64,000 bases of DNA from JANQQJ01 sp046290575 (GTDB lineage Bacteria > Pseudomonadota > Alphaproteobacteria > SMXS01): contig JBKAGX010000007.1 in NCBI GenBank assembly GCA_046290575.1, forward strand, positions 62,001 through 126,000, in the 5' to 3' direction. Position 1 is the stretch's first letter. Each line of letters starts with the position of its first letter. The notes below the pieces were generated by a model. It was not told the origin of the DNA. It did no database searches and was given only the letters and a program-made list of their open reading frames with translations. Positions 24,298 to 32,871 of this stretch are shown piece after piece. The translations under genes and the position numbers were made by a program.

Positions 24298-26808
24298 CTA
24301 TTCCGTCCGCAGCACCGGTGCGGGTTTCTCACCCAGGGCCCGCCACGTTCCCGCGAATCCGAACGCAACCGTAACAACCATTGCGATCAGGGCCGTTCCG
24401 ACCAGCACTTCAGGCTGCCAGAGCCATTCCGCCTGCATCACCTGGGTCATCACCAGCCATGCCGCCAGCGTGCCCAGCACCATGGCGATCAGGGCCGTGA
24501 TCAGGCCCATCAGGGCGTATTCGACCAGATAGGTCTTGGCGATATGGCCGCGCGTTGCACCCAGAACCTTCAGGATGACTGAATCGCGCACCCGGTCGTG
24601 ATAGCCGGCGGCCATGGCGCCTGCGAGCACCAGAATGCCGGCCAGCAGGGCGGCGGACGCAGCCCCCGAAATCGCCAGATTAATATCGCCCAGCATGGAG
24701 TTGACGGTTTCCAGAATGTCCCGGACATGCACGGCGGTAACGTTGGGAAAGGTTTCTGCGACGGCTTTTTCCAGGTTCTCTTCCTGATCAGCCGCCATCC
24801 TGACCGTAACGAGATGCGAGTGCGGCGCTTGCTCCAGCGTACCGGGGGCGAAGATGACGGAGAAATTCATCCCCATGCTCGACCAGTCGATGGTGCGGAT
24901 ATTGTAGATCTCGGCTTCAATGGCGCGGCCCATCACGTTGAAGGTGACCGTGTCACCGATCTCCAGCCCCATGCCTTGCGCCAGGTTGGCATCGAAAGAA
25001 ATCGCCGGCGGCCCGTCATAGTCGGTGGGCCACCAGTCACCCTTGATGATCTCATTGCCCTCGGGCTGTTCGACAGCATAGCTCAGACCCCGATCGCCGC
25101 GCAGCGCCCATTGGGCTTCGGGGGCGACTTCGGCGTCTTCGGCGCGTACGCCGTTGACCCGGATGATCGCGGCGCGCAGCATCGGCGCGCGGGTGACCTC
25201 GCTGACGCCAGGATGGTTCCGCAGCAGGTCTTCGAATCCGTCGATCTGGTTGGGCTGGACGTCGACAAAGAAGTAAGCCGGGGCATCGTCCGGTAGTCTG
25301 TCTTTGATCTGCGCCGACAAATTGGATTCGATCTGCGCGATGGTGACCAAAAGAGTCAGCCCGAGGCCGAGCGACAGGACCACATTGGCGGTCGCCGCGC
25401 CGGGGCGATGCAGATTGGCCAGGGCCATGCGCCAGACGGTGTTTTTGGGCCGCGGAATGATGGCGGCGACTTTCGTCAGGGCGATGCCTGCGAGATAGAG
25501 AATGGCAAAGCTGGCCACCGCGCCTACCAGAAACCAGCCTGTAAACAGCCGGCTGTCAGAGAATGCCAGGGCCAGGCCCCCCAGCGCGAGTGCCGAGATC
25601 ACGGCAATGACAATGTACTGAGGTCGGGGGCGGCCACGCATCGGCGCCAGCATTTGCCGGAAAAGACCGGCGGCCGGCACATCGCGCGCCTGACCCAGCG
25701 GCCAGACCGCAAAGGCAAGGACCGTAAAGAAGCCATATCCGGCTGCAAGAATCAGCGGCTGCAAATAAAGCCCGGGTTCGGCCGGGACCGGCAGCATGTC
25801 TTCCATTGCGGCCAGCGCCGCGATGGGGAGGATGGCGCCTAGAATAAGCCCGAGCGCAACGCCGACTGTGGCCAGCAGCATGACCTGTGTCAGATAGGTG
25901 CGGAAAACGAGTGATCCGCTGGCGCCCATGCTCTTGAAGGTGGCGATGGTCTCTCGTTTGCCGGCCAGAAACCCTGCGGTGGCATTGGCGACACCGACAC
26001 CGCCCACGACCAGCGCGGTCAGGCCTGCCAGCGCCAGAAAGACGCTCAGCCGCTCCATGAATTGCCGCAGGCCCGCGGCGCCATTGCTGCGGTCGCGGAT
26101 CCGCCAGCCCTCATCGGCGTAGCGATCGAGAAGATCGCGGGTAATGACGTCCGGATTAACGTTGTCTGGCAGCGCCAAACGATATTTGTATCGGATCAGG
26201 CTGCCCAGCCTAATCAGCCCGGTTTCCTCCAGGCTGGCATTCGCCACCATGGCGCGGGCGCCCAGTGTGAAGCCATCGGCGGCTTGATCGGGTTCTCTGA
26301 CCACGGTAGCGCGGACCTGGTAGTCGAGCGCCCCGATCCGCAGTGTGTCACCCACTAACGCCCCTGTTTTTCTGAGCACGAACGGATCGACGACCACGCC
26401 CCAAGCGCCGCCCCGTTCCTCTAGTGCTTCCTGGATCGGCATCGCCGGATCCAGTTCCATCGTGCCATAAAGCGGATAGGCGTCGTCGACGCCTTTCAGT
26501 TCGATGGTGGTGCGTTGGCCGGAGCCGGATGCGGCCATCGACCGCAGGCTGACCACCCGGCTGGTCTCATATTGGCCGGCGACATAGCCCAGCTGGGCCT
26601 CTGTCATGGGCTGGTTGGTCAGGCGGATTTCAACATCGCCGCCGAGAATGACCTGCCCGTGTTCGCCGATGCCGTCCAGCACCGCTTCGCGGACCGCGCC
26701 AACGGCGGCAATTGCCGCGACACCCAGCACGATGCAGGCAAGAAAGACGCCAAAGCCTTTAAGCCCGCCGCGCAATTCCCGCAGCGCGAATTGCAGCGGC
26801 AACGGCAT
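24298..26808 (-). CDS. ybbP: ABC transporter permease, YbbP/FtsX-like
   Basis: 836-aa membrane subunit with an N-terminal span (FGVFLACIVLGVAAIAAVGA), a large periplasmic MacB-like domain, a central group of spans and a second FtsX domain at the C terminus (AALLAGILVLAGAMAAGYHD...VLGATRGHIAKTYLVEYALM). The duplicated FtsX layout and the partner ATPase followed by divergent tesA match the ybbA-ybbP-tesA locus of other proteobacteria, thought to act on lipids or lipoproteins of the envelope. The start overlaps the ATPase stop by one base (TGATG). Confidence 0.9.
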   Translation of the reverse strand: MPLPLQFALRELRGGLKGFGVFLACIVLGVAAIAAVGAVREAVLDGIGEHGQVILGGDVEIRLTNQPMTEAQLGYVAGQYETSRVVSLRSMAASGSGQRTTIELKGVDDAYPLYGTMELDPAMPIQEALEERGGAWGVVVDPFVLRKTGALVGDTLRIGALDYQVRATVVREPDQAADGFTLGARAMVANASLEETGLIRLGSLIRYKYRLALPDNVNPDVITRDLLDRYADEGWRIRDRSNGAAGLRQFMERLSVFLALAGLTALVVGGVGVANATAGFLAGKRETIATFKSMGASGSLVFRTYLTQVMLLATVGVALGLILGAILPIAALAAMEDMLPVPAEPGLYLQPLILAAGYGFFTVLAFAVWPLGQARDVPAAGLFRQMLAPMRGRPRPQYIVIAVISALALGGLALAFSDSRLFTGWFLVGAVASFAILYLAGIALTKVAAIIPRPKNTVWRMALANLHRPGAATANVVLSLGLGLTLLVTIAQIESNLSAQIKDRLPDDAPAYFFVDVQPNQIDGFEDLLRNHPGVSEVTRAPMLRAAIIRVNGVRAEDAEVAPEAQWALRGDRGLSYAVEQPEGNEIIKGDWWPTDYDGPPAISFDANLAQGMGLEIGDTVTFNVMGRAIEAEIYNIRTIDWSSMGMNFSVIFAPGTLEQAPHSHLVTVRMAADQEENLEKAVAETFPNVTAVHVRDILETVNSMLGDINLAISGAASAALLAGILVLAGAMAAGYHDRVRDSVILKVLGATRGHIAKTYLVEYALMGLITALIAMVLGTLAAWLVMTQVMQAEWLWQPEVLVGTALIAMVVTVAFGFAGTWRALGEKPAPVLRTE

Positions 26809-27515
26809 CAGGCGCTGCTCCCCGCCAGCCGGGGCTGGGGTGTTTCATCAGCCTCGATTTTGCCATCCCGCATCCGGATGACCCGGTTGCAGCGGCTGGC
26901 AAGGCCCGGATCGTGGGTGATCAGCACCAGCGTCGTGTCGCGTTCTGCCTGTAGGGCAAACATCAGCTCGATAATGTCCGCGCCTGTGCCGGCATCCAGG
27001 TTGCCTGTCGGCTCGTCGGCCAGCAGCAGGCCGGGATCGGGGACAAGGGCCCTGGCCAGTGCGACGCGCTGTTGTTCGCCGCCGGACAGTTGCGATGGAT
27101 AGTGGTCCAGCCTGTCGGCCAGCCCGACGATTTTCAGTTCTTCTGCTGCTTTATCGAACGCATCCCGGTCGCCTTGCAGTTCCAGCGGAATGGCGACATT
27201 TTCATGCGCGGTCATGGTCGGAATCAGATGAAAGGACTGGAAGACGATACCGACCCTGCCCCGGCGAAACGCCGCCAGCCGGTCTTCATTCATCGAGGTA
27301 ATGTCCTGCCCGTCGATGGCGACCTTGCCTTTGGTGGGCTTTTCCAGTCCGGCCATCACGCTCATCAAGGTGGATTTGCCGGACCCGGACGCACCGACCA
27401 TGCCGGCCGCTTCCCCGCGGGTGATCTCAAGGTCGATGCCGCGCAGGATATTGACCGGCCCGGCAAGGCTCTTAAGTGTTAGGTGAATGTCCTCAAGGCG
27501 AATCATGGGGGCCAT
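26808..27515 (-). CDS. ybbA: ABC transporter ATP-binding protein, YbbA-like
   Basis: 235-aa LolD/MacB-class ATPase. Walker A GASGSGKSTL, Q loop FQSFHLIP, signature LSGGEQQRVALARAL, Walker B LLLADEPTGNLD, H loop ITHD. Works with the YbbP-like permease that follows directly. The start codon overlaps in position with the 5' end of the divergent tesA frame; an ATG three codons later is the alternative start. Confidence 0.93.
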   Translation of the reverse strand: MAPMIRLEDIHLTLKSLAGPVNILRGIDLEITRGEAAGMVGASGSGKSTLMSVMAGLEKPTKGKVAIDGQDITSMNEDRLAAFRRGRVGIVFQSFHLIPTMTAHENVAIPLELQGDRDAFDKAAEELKIVGLADRLDHYPSQLSGGEQQRVALARALVPDPGLLLADEPTGNLDAGTGADIIELMFALQAERDTTLVLITHDPGLASRCNRVIRMRDGKIEADETPQPRLAGSSA

Positions 27516-27552
27516 GGCGTTTTCCGGAAGGTTTGTCCGATATGGTGCTTAT

Positions 27553-28200
27553 GTGAAGCTTATCAAATTCTTAAACGTGCTCGCGCTCGTTACCCTTTCC
27601 TACGGCGCGCAGGCGCAAGAGGATGACCCGCTTTATGTTCTGGCGCTGGGCGACAGCCTGACGGCAGGCTACGAACTCAGCCCGGATTATGCTTTTCCGG
27701 TGCGTCTGGAAGCCAATTTGCGCGATGCCGGGCTGGATGTCACGGTCATCAACGCCGGGGTGTCGGGCGATACGTCGAGTGGTGGGCGCGCGCGCCTGGA
27801 ATGGGCGGTCAGCGACGTACCCGACGGAAAACCCGATCTGGCGATCGTCGAACTGGGCGCTAATGACGCCCTGCGCGGCATCGACCCGGCGCTGACCCGG
27901 GAAAATCTCGAAGCGATCATCGCCTATTTCCAGGTTCGGGAGGTGCCGGTGCTGCTGGCGGGCATGCAGGCACCGCCCAATATGGGGCCCGACTATGCGC
28001 AAGAATTTGACTCGCTTTACCCGGCATTGGCCGAGCAATTCGACGTCGCGCTCTACCCGTTTTTTCTCGATGGCGTCGCCGCCAATCCCGACCTGAATCT
28101 GGCAGACGGCATGCATCCGAATGAAGAAGGTGTCGATGTCATCGTGACACGCATCGCCCCACTCGTTAAAACTCTGCTGAAGGCCGACACAACACCCTAG
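27553..28200 (+). CDS. tesA: SGNH/GDSL hydrolase, TesA-like arylesterase
   Basis: Periplasmic lysophospholipase/thioesterase/arylesterase. Blocks: GDSLTAGYEL (nucleophile Ser), GVSGDTSSGG, GANDALRG, and DGMHPNEEG with the catalytic Asp/His pair. I favour the GTG at 27553, which gives a compact signal peptide (KLIKFLNVLALVTLSYGAQA) and 215 aa. The frame is open to 27487, and ATG 27514 is possible, but that would overlap the divergent ybbA start. No strong ribosome site is visible for either. Divergent from ybbA, the usual arrangement. Confidence 0.9.
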   Translation: MKLIKFLNVLALVTLSYGAQAQEDDPLYVLALGDSLTAGYELSPDYAFPVRLEANLRDAGLDVTVINAGVSGDTSSGGRARLEWAVSDVPDGKPDLAIVELGANDALRGIDPALTRENLEAIIAYFQVREVPVLLAGMQAPPNMGPDYAQEFDSLYPALAEQFDVALYPFFLDGVAANPDLNLADGMHPNEEGVDVIVTRIAPLVKTLLKADTTP

Positions 28201-28210
28201 CCCTGCACCA

Positions 28211-28254
28211 GGAGGATATGATGAACGCGAACAGTGCTTTTCATCGCGTCCTCC
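28211..28254 (+). promoter_or_regulatory. Hairpin enclosing a strong ribosome site upstream of thpR
   Basis: GGAGGA (28211-28216) pairs with TCCTCC (28249-28254), and GATGA (28220-28224) pairs with TCATC (28241-28245), with a 3x3 internal loop and a 16-base apical loop. The paired bases include a perfect Shine-Dalgarno and two adjacent ATGs. It could control translation of a tiny leader frame or act as a transcript-end structure for tesA. Confidence 0.45.
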
Positions 28255-28271
28255 CCAGTGTCACACGCTAG
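28218..28271 (+). CDS. Possible 17-residue leader peptide
   Basis: ATG-ATG directly after AGGAGG (28210-28215), reading MMNANSAFHRVLPSVTR and then TAG, 18 bases before the thpR start. The ribosome site is far better than that of thpR itself. Half of the frame lies in the hairpin at 28211-28254. Whether it is translated is unknown; no homology can be judged at this length. Confidence 0.3.
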   Translation: MMNANSAFHRVLPSVTR

Positions 28272-28289
28272 ACAGATGGGCCTGATGTC

Positions 28290-28835
28290 ATGCTTCGCCT
28301 GTTTGTTGGACTCTCTCTCCCTGCCGAGATTCGCCTGCGCCTGATGGGTGTTATGGGCGGTGTTTCCGGTGCCCGCTGGCAGACCGAAGACCAGCTTCAT
28401 CTTACCCTGCGGTTCATTGGCGAGGTCAGCGAAGACCGCGCCGAAGACATCGACAGCGCGCTGGATCGCCTTCACTTCGAACCGTTCGACCTCACACTGC
28501 GCGGGCTGGGAACATTCGGCAATGACCGCAAGACACGCGCGCTGTGGGCCGGTGTCTCGCCGGAAGGGCCGGTGGCCGATCTTGCCCAGAAGGTCGAACA
28601 GGCGGTTGTGCGCACCGGGTTGCCGCCGGAGACCCGCCGCTACAGCCCTCACATCACGCTGGCGCGCTTCAGGAACGGCAAAGTTCGATTGGACCGCGTG
28701 ATGGCAGCCGGGGGAGATCTGATGTCCACGCCCTGGACGGTCGACCGGTTTCACCTTTACCGCAGCCACCTGGCGCATACCGGCGCGGCCTACGAAATCC
28801 TCGCGTCCTACCCCGACGGGCCGGATGGCGACTGA
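28290..28835 (+). CDS. thpR: RNA 2',3'-cyclic phosphodiesterase (2'-5' RNA ligase family)
   Basis: 181-aa 2H phosphoesterase. The two catalytic HxTx motifs are HLTL (about residue 38) and HITL (about residue 121), and the N terminus MLRLFVGLSLPAEIR is typical. It opens 2',3'-cyclic phosphates of RNA; ligase activity was historically described in E. coli. The end overlaps the start of the MATE gene by 11 bases. Confidence 0.93.
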   Translation: MLRLFVGLSLPAEIRLRLMGVMGGVSGARWQTEDQLHLTLRFIGEVSEDRAEDIDSALDRLHFEPFDLTLRGLGTFGNDRKTRALWAGVSPEGPVADLAQKVEQAVVRTGLPPETRRYSPHITLARFRNGKVRLDRVMAAGGDLMSTPWTVDRFHLYRSHLAHTGAAYEILASYPDGPDGD

Positions 28836-30141
28836 CAAGATCATGCACCGCCATGTGCTGAAGCTGGCGGGCCCCATCATTCTGGCCAACATCTCGCTGC
28901 CGCTGCTGGGTGCGGTCGATACCGCGATGATGGGTCATATGGACGGACCGCAATATCTGGCTGGCCTGGCCATCGCGTCGACTGTGTTTGCCTCGATTTA
29001 CTGGTGTTTGGGTTTCCTGCGTATGGGCACCACAGGCTTTGCCGCCCAGTCGCTGGGCACAGAAGACAAGGCTGCGCTTGGCCTTAGTTTTGCCCGCGCG
29101 GCGCTGCTGGGTTTGGCCATGGCGTTCGGAGTCATGCTGCTGCAGGCGCCCATCGCCGCATTGGCGTTTTCTGTCCTTGAGGGCAGTGATCAGGCACTGG
29201 GTGCGGGGAAAGATTATTTCGACATCCGCATCTGGGGCGCGCCCGCGGCGCTGGTCAACTTCGCGATTATCGGCTGGATGATCGGCGTCCAGCGCACCGG
29301 CGACGCGCTTATCGTGCAGCTTGTCATGAATGTTTTGAATGCCGCGCTGAACGTCCTCTTTGTGATCGAATTCGGCTGGGGCATTGAGGGCATCGCCCTG
29401 GGCACGGTGATCGCGGAGTACACCGCCGTCGCACTGGGGCTTTTTCTGGTCCGGCGGCGTTTTCGTCAGCTGGGCGCCACCGTCCCGCGCAGCAAACTGC
29501 TGGAGCCTGCGGGGCTGTCCCGGCTGCTTTCCGTCAATGGTGACATTTTCGTACGGACTTTCTTTCTGATGATCGCCTTTGCGATGATTACGCGCGAGGG
29601 CGGGCGATTGGGCGACGTGGTGCTGGCGGCCAACGGAATCCTGCTTAACCTGAACCTGTTTGTCGCCTTTGGGCTCGATGGTTTTGCCCAGGCGGGTGAA
29701 GCGCTGGTTGGCCGCAGCTATGGCGCCCGGGCACGGAGCGATTTACGCCAGGCGGTCCGTATTTCAACGATCTGGGCGGCGATCACCGCTGCGCTTTTCT
29801 CATTGGTCTATCTGTTGGCCGGTGGCCTGATCGTCGATCTCTACACCAGTATCCCCGAGGTGCAGGCGGCCACCCGAACCTATCTTGTCTGGGTGATTAT
29901 CGCACCGTTGGCGGCGGTCTGGTGTTTCCAGCTCGATGGCATCTTCATCGGGGCGCAGCATACGCGGGATATGCGTAACATGATGGTGATTGCTTTTGCC
30001 GCCTTCGTCGCGGCGCTCTATGGCCTCATGCCCATCTGGGGCAATCACGGTCTCTGGGCGGCGATGATCGTGTTCTATATCGTCCGTGCCGCCACGCTCG
30101 CGATCCGCTATCCCGCGATTGAACGAGCGGTCGAGCGCTAA
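28825..30141 (+). CDS. MATE family efflux transporter (DinF-like)
   Basis: 438-aa, 12-span multidrug/toxin exporter coupled to sodium or protons. Seen: LAGPIILANISLPLLGAVDTAMMGH at the N terminus, FGLDGFAQAGEALVGRSYGA in the middle, and the duplicated architecture. The DGFAQAGEALVG block places it in the DinF branch. Substrate not predictable. It converges on the arsC-like gene with a 4-base overlap of the stops. Confidence 0.92.
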   Translation: MATDKIMHRHVLKLAGPIILANISLPLLGAVDTAMMGHMDGPQYLAGLAIASTVFASIYWCLGFLRMGTTGFAAQSLGTEDKAALGLSFARAALLGLAMAFGVMLLQAPIAALAFSVLEGSDQALGAGKDYFDIRIWGAPAALVNFAIIGWMIGVQRTGDALIVQLVMNVLNAALNVLFVIEFGWGIEGIALGTVIAEYTAVALGLFLVRRRFRQLGATVPRSKLLEPAGLSRLLSVNGDIFVRTFFLMIAFAMITREGGRLGDVVLAANGILLNLNLFVAFGLDGFAQAGEALVGRSYGARARSDLRQAVRISTIWAAITAALFSLVYLLAGGLIVDLYTSIPEVQAATRTYLVWVIIAPLAAVWCFQLDGIFIGAQHTRDMRNMMVIAFAAFVAALYGLMPIWGNHGLWAAMIVFYIVRAATLAIRYPAIERAVER

Positions 30142-30485
30142 AGAACGTCCAGCACGGACTCAGGCGGGCGCCCGATGGCGGCTTTGCTGTTCGCCAGCAC
30201 GATGGGCCGTTCGATCAGGATCGGGTTCTCCACCATCGCTGTGATCAGATCATCCTCCGACAGCGAATCATCCGCCAGATTGAGTTCCTTGTAGGGCGCT
30301 TCCTTTTTGCGCATCAGGTCCCGTGGTGCCATGTCGAGCTGCTTGAGAATCGCGGTGATCTCGTCTGCCGTTGGCGGTGTTTTCAGATATTCGACAATTT
30401 CCGGATCGATGCCTTTTTCCTCAAGTAAGGCCAGAGTTTGGCGGGATTTCGAGCAGCGCGGATTATGCAGAATGGTGACGGACAT
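30138..30485 (-). CDS. arsC: ArsC/Spx-family arsenate reductase-like protein
   Basis: 115-aa thioredoxin-fold protein. The catalytic Cys is C11 in HNPRCSKSRQTLALLEE, and DLMRKKEAPYKELNL plus NPILIERPIVL are glutaredoxin-type ArsC features. No other ars genes are nearby, so a true arsenate role is uncertain; many orphan members act in general redox chemistry. The ATG at 30485 follows AGAGGGAAAAG. Confidence 0.88.
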   Translation of the reverse strand: MSVTILHNPRCSKSRQTLALLEEKGIDPEIVEYLKTPPTADEITAILKQLDMAPRDLMRKKEAPYKELNLADDSLSEDDLITAMVENPILIERPIVLANSKAAIGRPPESVLDVL

Positions 30486-30561
30486 GTGCTTTTCCCTCTT
30501 CTGAATTGGATGCCAACCTACACCACGGGACAAGACGAGATGCAAGTTACGCGATCCGTAA

Positions 30562-30590
30562 TTGACAATCATTCGCAAGCAGCTATATGG
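30562..30590 (+). promoter_or_regulatory. Promoter of bfd-bfr with possible Fur-type iron box
   Basis: TTGACA (30562-30567) and TATATG (30584-30589) with a 16-base spacer, about 32 bases before the bfd ATG. The spacer sequence ACAATCATTCGCA resembles the AATCATT half of Fur-family boxes. Position within the promoter fits iron-responsive control of an iron storage pair. Based on eye inspection only. Confidence 0.45.
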
Positions 30591-30621
30591 TCTGTACCGA
30601 AGAGAGAACGGGTGGACCATC

Positions 30622-30822
30622 ATGTACGTTTGTGTATGCAACGCATTGCGTGAGGACGATATTCGTGAGGCGTGTCGCGAACAGCCCACGGCGACACCGG
30701 AACAGGTGTATGCGTCTCTTCATGCTGAGCCTGATTGTGGCACCTGCCTTGTCTATGCCCAGCACGTCATCGACCTGGAGCGAGCGCAGATGGAAATGGA
30801 CCGCCACGCAGTCGTTCCCTGA
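30622..30822 (+). CDS. bfd: Bacterioferritin-associated ferredoxin
   Basis: 66-aa [2Fe-2S] protein that reduces ferric iron in bacterioferritin and releases it. The four cluster cysteines are C4, C6, C39 and C42 (MYVCVCNAL...PDCGTCLVY), with the family's unusual spacing. The ATG at 30622 is chosen because the longer frame adds 20 residues reading through the promoter. Directly upstream of bfr by 78 bases, same strand. Confidence 0.93.
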   Translation: MYVCVCNALREDDIREACREQPTATPEQVYASLHAEPDCGTCLVYAQHVIDLERAQMEMDRHAVVP

Positions 30823-30900
30823 TTTGATTTCATCGCTGTTTGACGGTTCTTCGCCCGCCTCTTATGGTGGCGCAATATCGCGTTATCAGGAGGATTTTTC

Positions 30901-31386
30901 GTGCAGGGCGACAAGAAGGTCATCAAATATCTCAATCAGGTGCTGCGCAATGAGCTGACAGCCATCAATCAGTATTTCCTGCACAGCAGGATGCTGAAAG
31001 ATTGGGGCCTGAAGCCACTCGCTGACTACGAATACGAAGAATCCGTCGACGAAATGAAGCACGCGGATGAGCTTATCGAGCGCATCCTGTTTCTTGAAGG
31101 CCTGCCCAACCTGCAGGAGTTGAATCGACTGCGCATCGGGGAGAACGTTCAGGAAATCCTGAAGTGCGACCTCGATCTCGAGCTGGAGGCCATCCCCGCT
31201 CTGCGCGAAGCTGTCGCCCATTGTGAAGAGGTGAAGGATTTCGTGTCGCGGGAGCTGTTTGAAGGCATTCTCGAGAGCGAAGAAGAGCACGTGGACTGGC
31301 TGGAAACACAGCTCGGTCTGATCGACAAGATGGGCGTCCAGAACTACATCCAGCTATCCACCGGCAGTGTCGAAGGCGAAGGCTAA
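30901..31386 (+). CDS. bfr: Bacterioferritin
   Basis: 161-aa haem-containing 24-mer iron store. All ferroxidase ligands are present at canonical positions: E18, E51, H54, E94, E127, H130. The haem ligand M52 is also there (SVDEMKHADE). Starts with GTG preceded by CAGGAGGA. Stops 2 bases before the convergent pyrD end. Confidence 0.97.
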   Translation: MQGDKKVIKYLNQVLRNELTAINQYFLHSRMLKDWGLKPLADYEYEESVDEMKHADELIERILFLEGLPNLQELNRLRIGENVQEILKCDLDLELEAIPALREAVAHCEEVKDFVSRELFEGILESEEEHVDWLETQLGLIDKMGVQNYIQLSTGSVEGEG

Positions 31387-31388
31387 AG

Positions 31389-32459
31389 CTAAAGCGCGTC
31401 GGCGCCGACGGCTTCTGCGACGTTTTCAAACCCGTCCTCGCGCAGCAGCGCCGTCAATTCCTGTTTGATCTGCTTGACCAGCCCGGGCCCGTGATAGACG
31501 AGCGCGGAGTAAAGTTGCACCAGGTCTGCGCCCGCGCGGATGCGTTCATAGACATCCTGGCCTGACGCAATCCCGCCGACGCCGATCAGCGGAATGCGGC
31601 CACGCGTGCGGCTATAGACCGACTTCAATGTCTGGGTCGCGAGGATTTTGAGGGGCGCGCCGCTTAACCCTCCCTGTTCGTCCTTGAGGGGGCTCTTCAG
31701 ACTCGCAGGGCGGCTGAGCGTGGTATTCGACACAATCATGCCATCCAACGCGTGGTCCAGCACGACCGCGGTGATATCGGCGATCTGTTGTTCGGTCAGA
31801 TCAGGCGCGATCTTCAGGACCAGCGGCGTCGGGCGAACTTCGGAAATATTGGTCCGTTCCTCGACCAAACGGCCGACCAGGTCCTCAAGCGCGTCTTTGC
31901 TCTGCAGATCACGAAGGCCGGGCGTGTTGGGTGATGAGATATTGATGCTGAAATAGTCCGCCATGCCGGCAAACCGTTTCAGGCCTGTAACATAATCCTC
32001 GGCGCGGTCAGGAGAATCCTTGTTGGCGCCGATATTGATTCCGACCTTGCCCAGCTTTCGGCGTGCGCGCCTGGCCGACAGCCGCTTGACCACCGCATCG
32101 GCACCGTCATTGGCAAAACCGATCCGATTGATCACTGCGTCATCTTCCAAGAGGCGGAACACGCGGGGCACCGGGTTTCCGGCCTGGGGGCGCGGGGTGA
32201 TTGTGCCAACCTCTACAAAGCCGAAACCCAGTTTCAGCATGGCGTCGGGCACCTCGGCGTTCTTGTCGAAGCCTGCGGCGAGCCCGATGGGATTGGGCAG
32301 TGCCATGCCGAACAGGCTGGTTGCCAGTTCCGGTGTGTCCATGCCGCCGCCAAGCAACGCGGGCATGCCGGACTTGAGCAGTTTCAAGGTCAACTGATGC
32401 GCCTTTTCAGCGTCCAGGCGCATCATCAGCGGTTTGATCAGGGCATAAGGGTCAACCAT
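31389..32459 (-). CDS. pyrD: Dihydroorotate dehydrogenase (quinone), class 2
   Basis: Membrane-associated flavoenzyme of pyrimidine synthesis. 356 aa. It has the class 2 N-terminal helical extension (MVDPYALIKPLMMRLDAEKAHQ), GLAAGFDKNAEV, INISSPNTPGLRDLQ with the catalytic Ser, and the FMN-phosphate site IPLIGVGGIASG. I take the ATG at 32459, which overlaps the end of the DUF952 gene by 8 bases; the ATG at 32471 is an alternative. DUF952-pyrD is a common alphaproteobacterial pairing. Confidence 0.95.
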   Translation of the reverse strand: MVDPYALIKPLMMRLDAEKAHQLTLKLLKSGMPALLGGGMDTPELATSLFGMALPNPIGLAAGFDKNAEVPDAMLKLGFGFVEVGTITPRPQAGNPVPRVFRLLEDDAVINRIGFANDGADAVVKRLSARRARRKLGKVGINIGANKDSPDRAEDYVTGLKRFAGMADYFSINISSPNTPGLRDLQSKDALEDLVGRLVEERTNISEVRPTPLVLKIAPDLTEQQIADITAVVLDHALDGMIVSNTTLSRPASLKSPLKDEQGGLSGAPLKILATQTLKSVYSRTRGRIPLIGVGGIASGQDVYERIRAGADLVQLYSALVYHGPGLVKQIKQELTALLREDGFENVAEAVGADAL

Positions 32460-32808
32460 CAGGAAACGCATCCGGGAAGCGATGCCCTGTGGCGTCAGAC
32501 CATGGCAGGGCAACCATGCTGATGGCGGCGTCGGTGTTCAACGTGTCATAGAGATGGGGGAACAAATCGCCGCCGCGTGACGGTTCCCACTTTAGCGCCG
32601 CCGCTGGAAGTTTGGTGGGATCAACCCCAATCAGCAGAAGATCCGCCTGCCCGGCAAAATGCTTGGCTGCGGTCTCGCGCGCCTGTGCAGCCGTGGAGAA
32701 GTGAATGAACCCGTCCGCCAGGTCGACGGTGGACCCTCTATAGGCGCCCTCCTTCAGGGCGGTGTCCCATTCGGCGCGGGTGCATATCTTGTATATCAAC
32801 TCGGCCAT
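32452..32808 (-). CDS. DUF952 domain protein
   Basis: 118-aa cytosolic protein. Family pattern: IYKICTRAEWDTALKEGAYRG, DGFIHFSTAAQARETAAKHF, LLLIGVDPTKL, LKWEPSRGGDLFPHLY. The fold resembles ADP-ribosyltransferase-like proteins, but no activity is established to my knowledge. Coupled to pyrD by overlap. Confidence 0.9.
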   Translation of the reverse strand: MAELIYKICTRAEWDTALKEGAYRGSTVDLADGFIHFSTAAQARETAAKHFAGQADLLLIGVDPTKLPAAALKWEPSRGGDLFPHLYDTLNTDAAISMVALPWSDATGHRFPDAFPDG

Positions 32809-32871
32809 GCTGCGGCGCACACTACACGAAGTCGCCGGGGGCGAACAGAACCCGGCGACTATATCGTCTCA

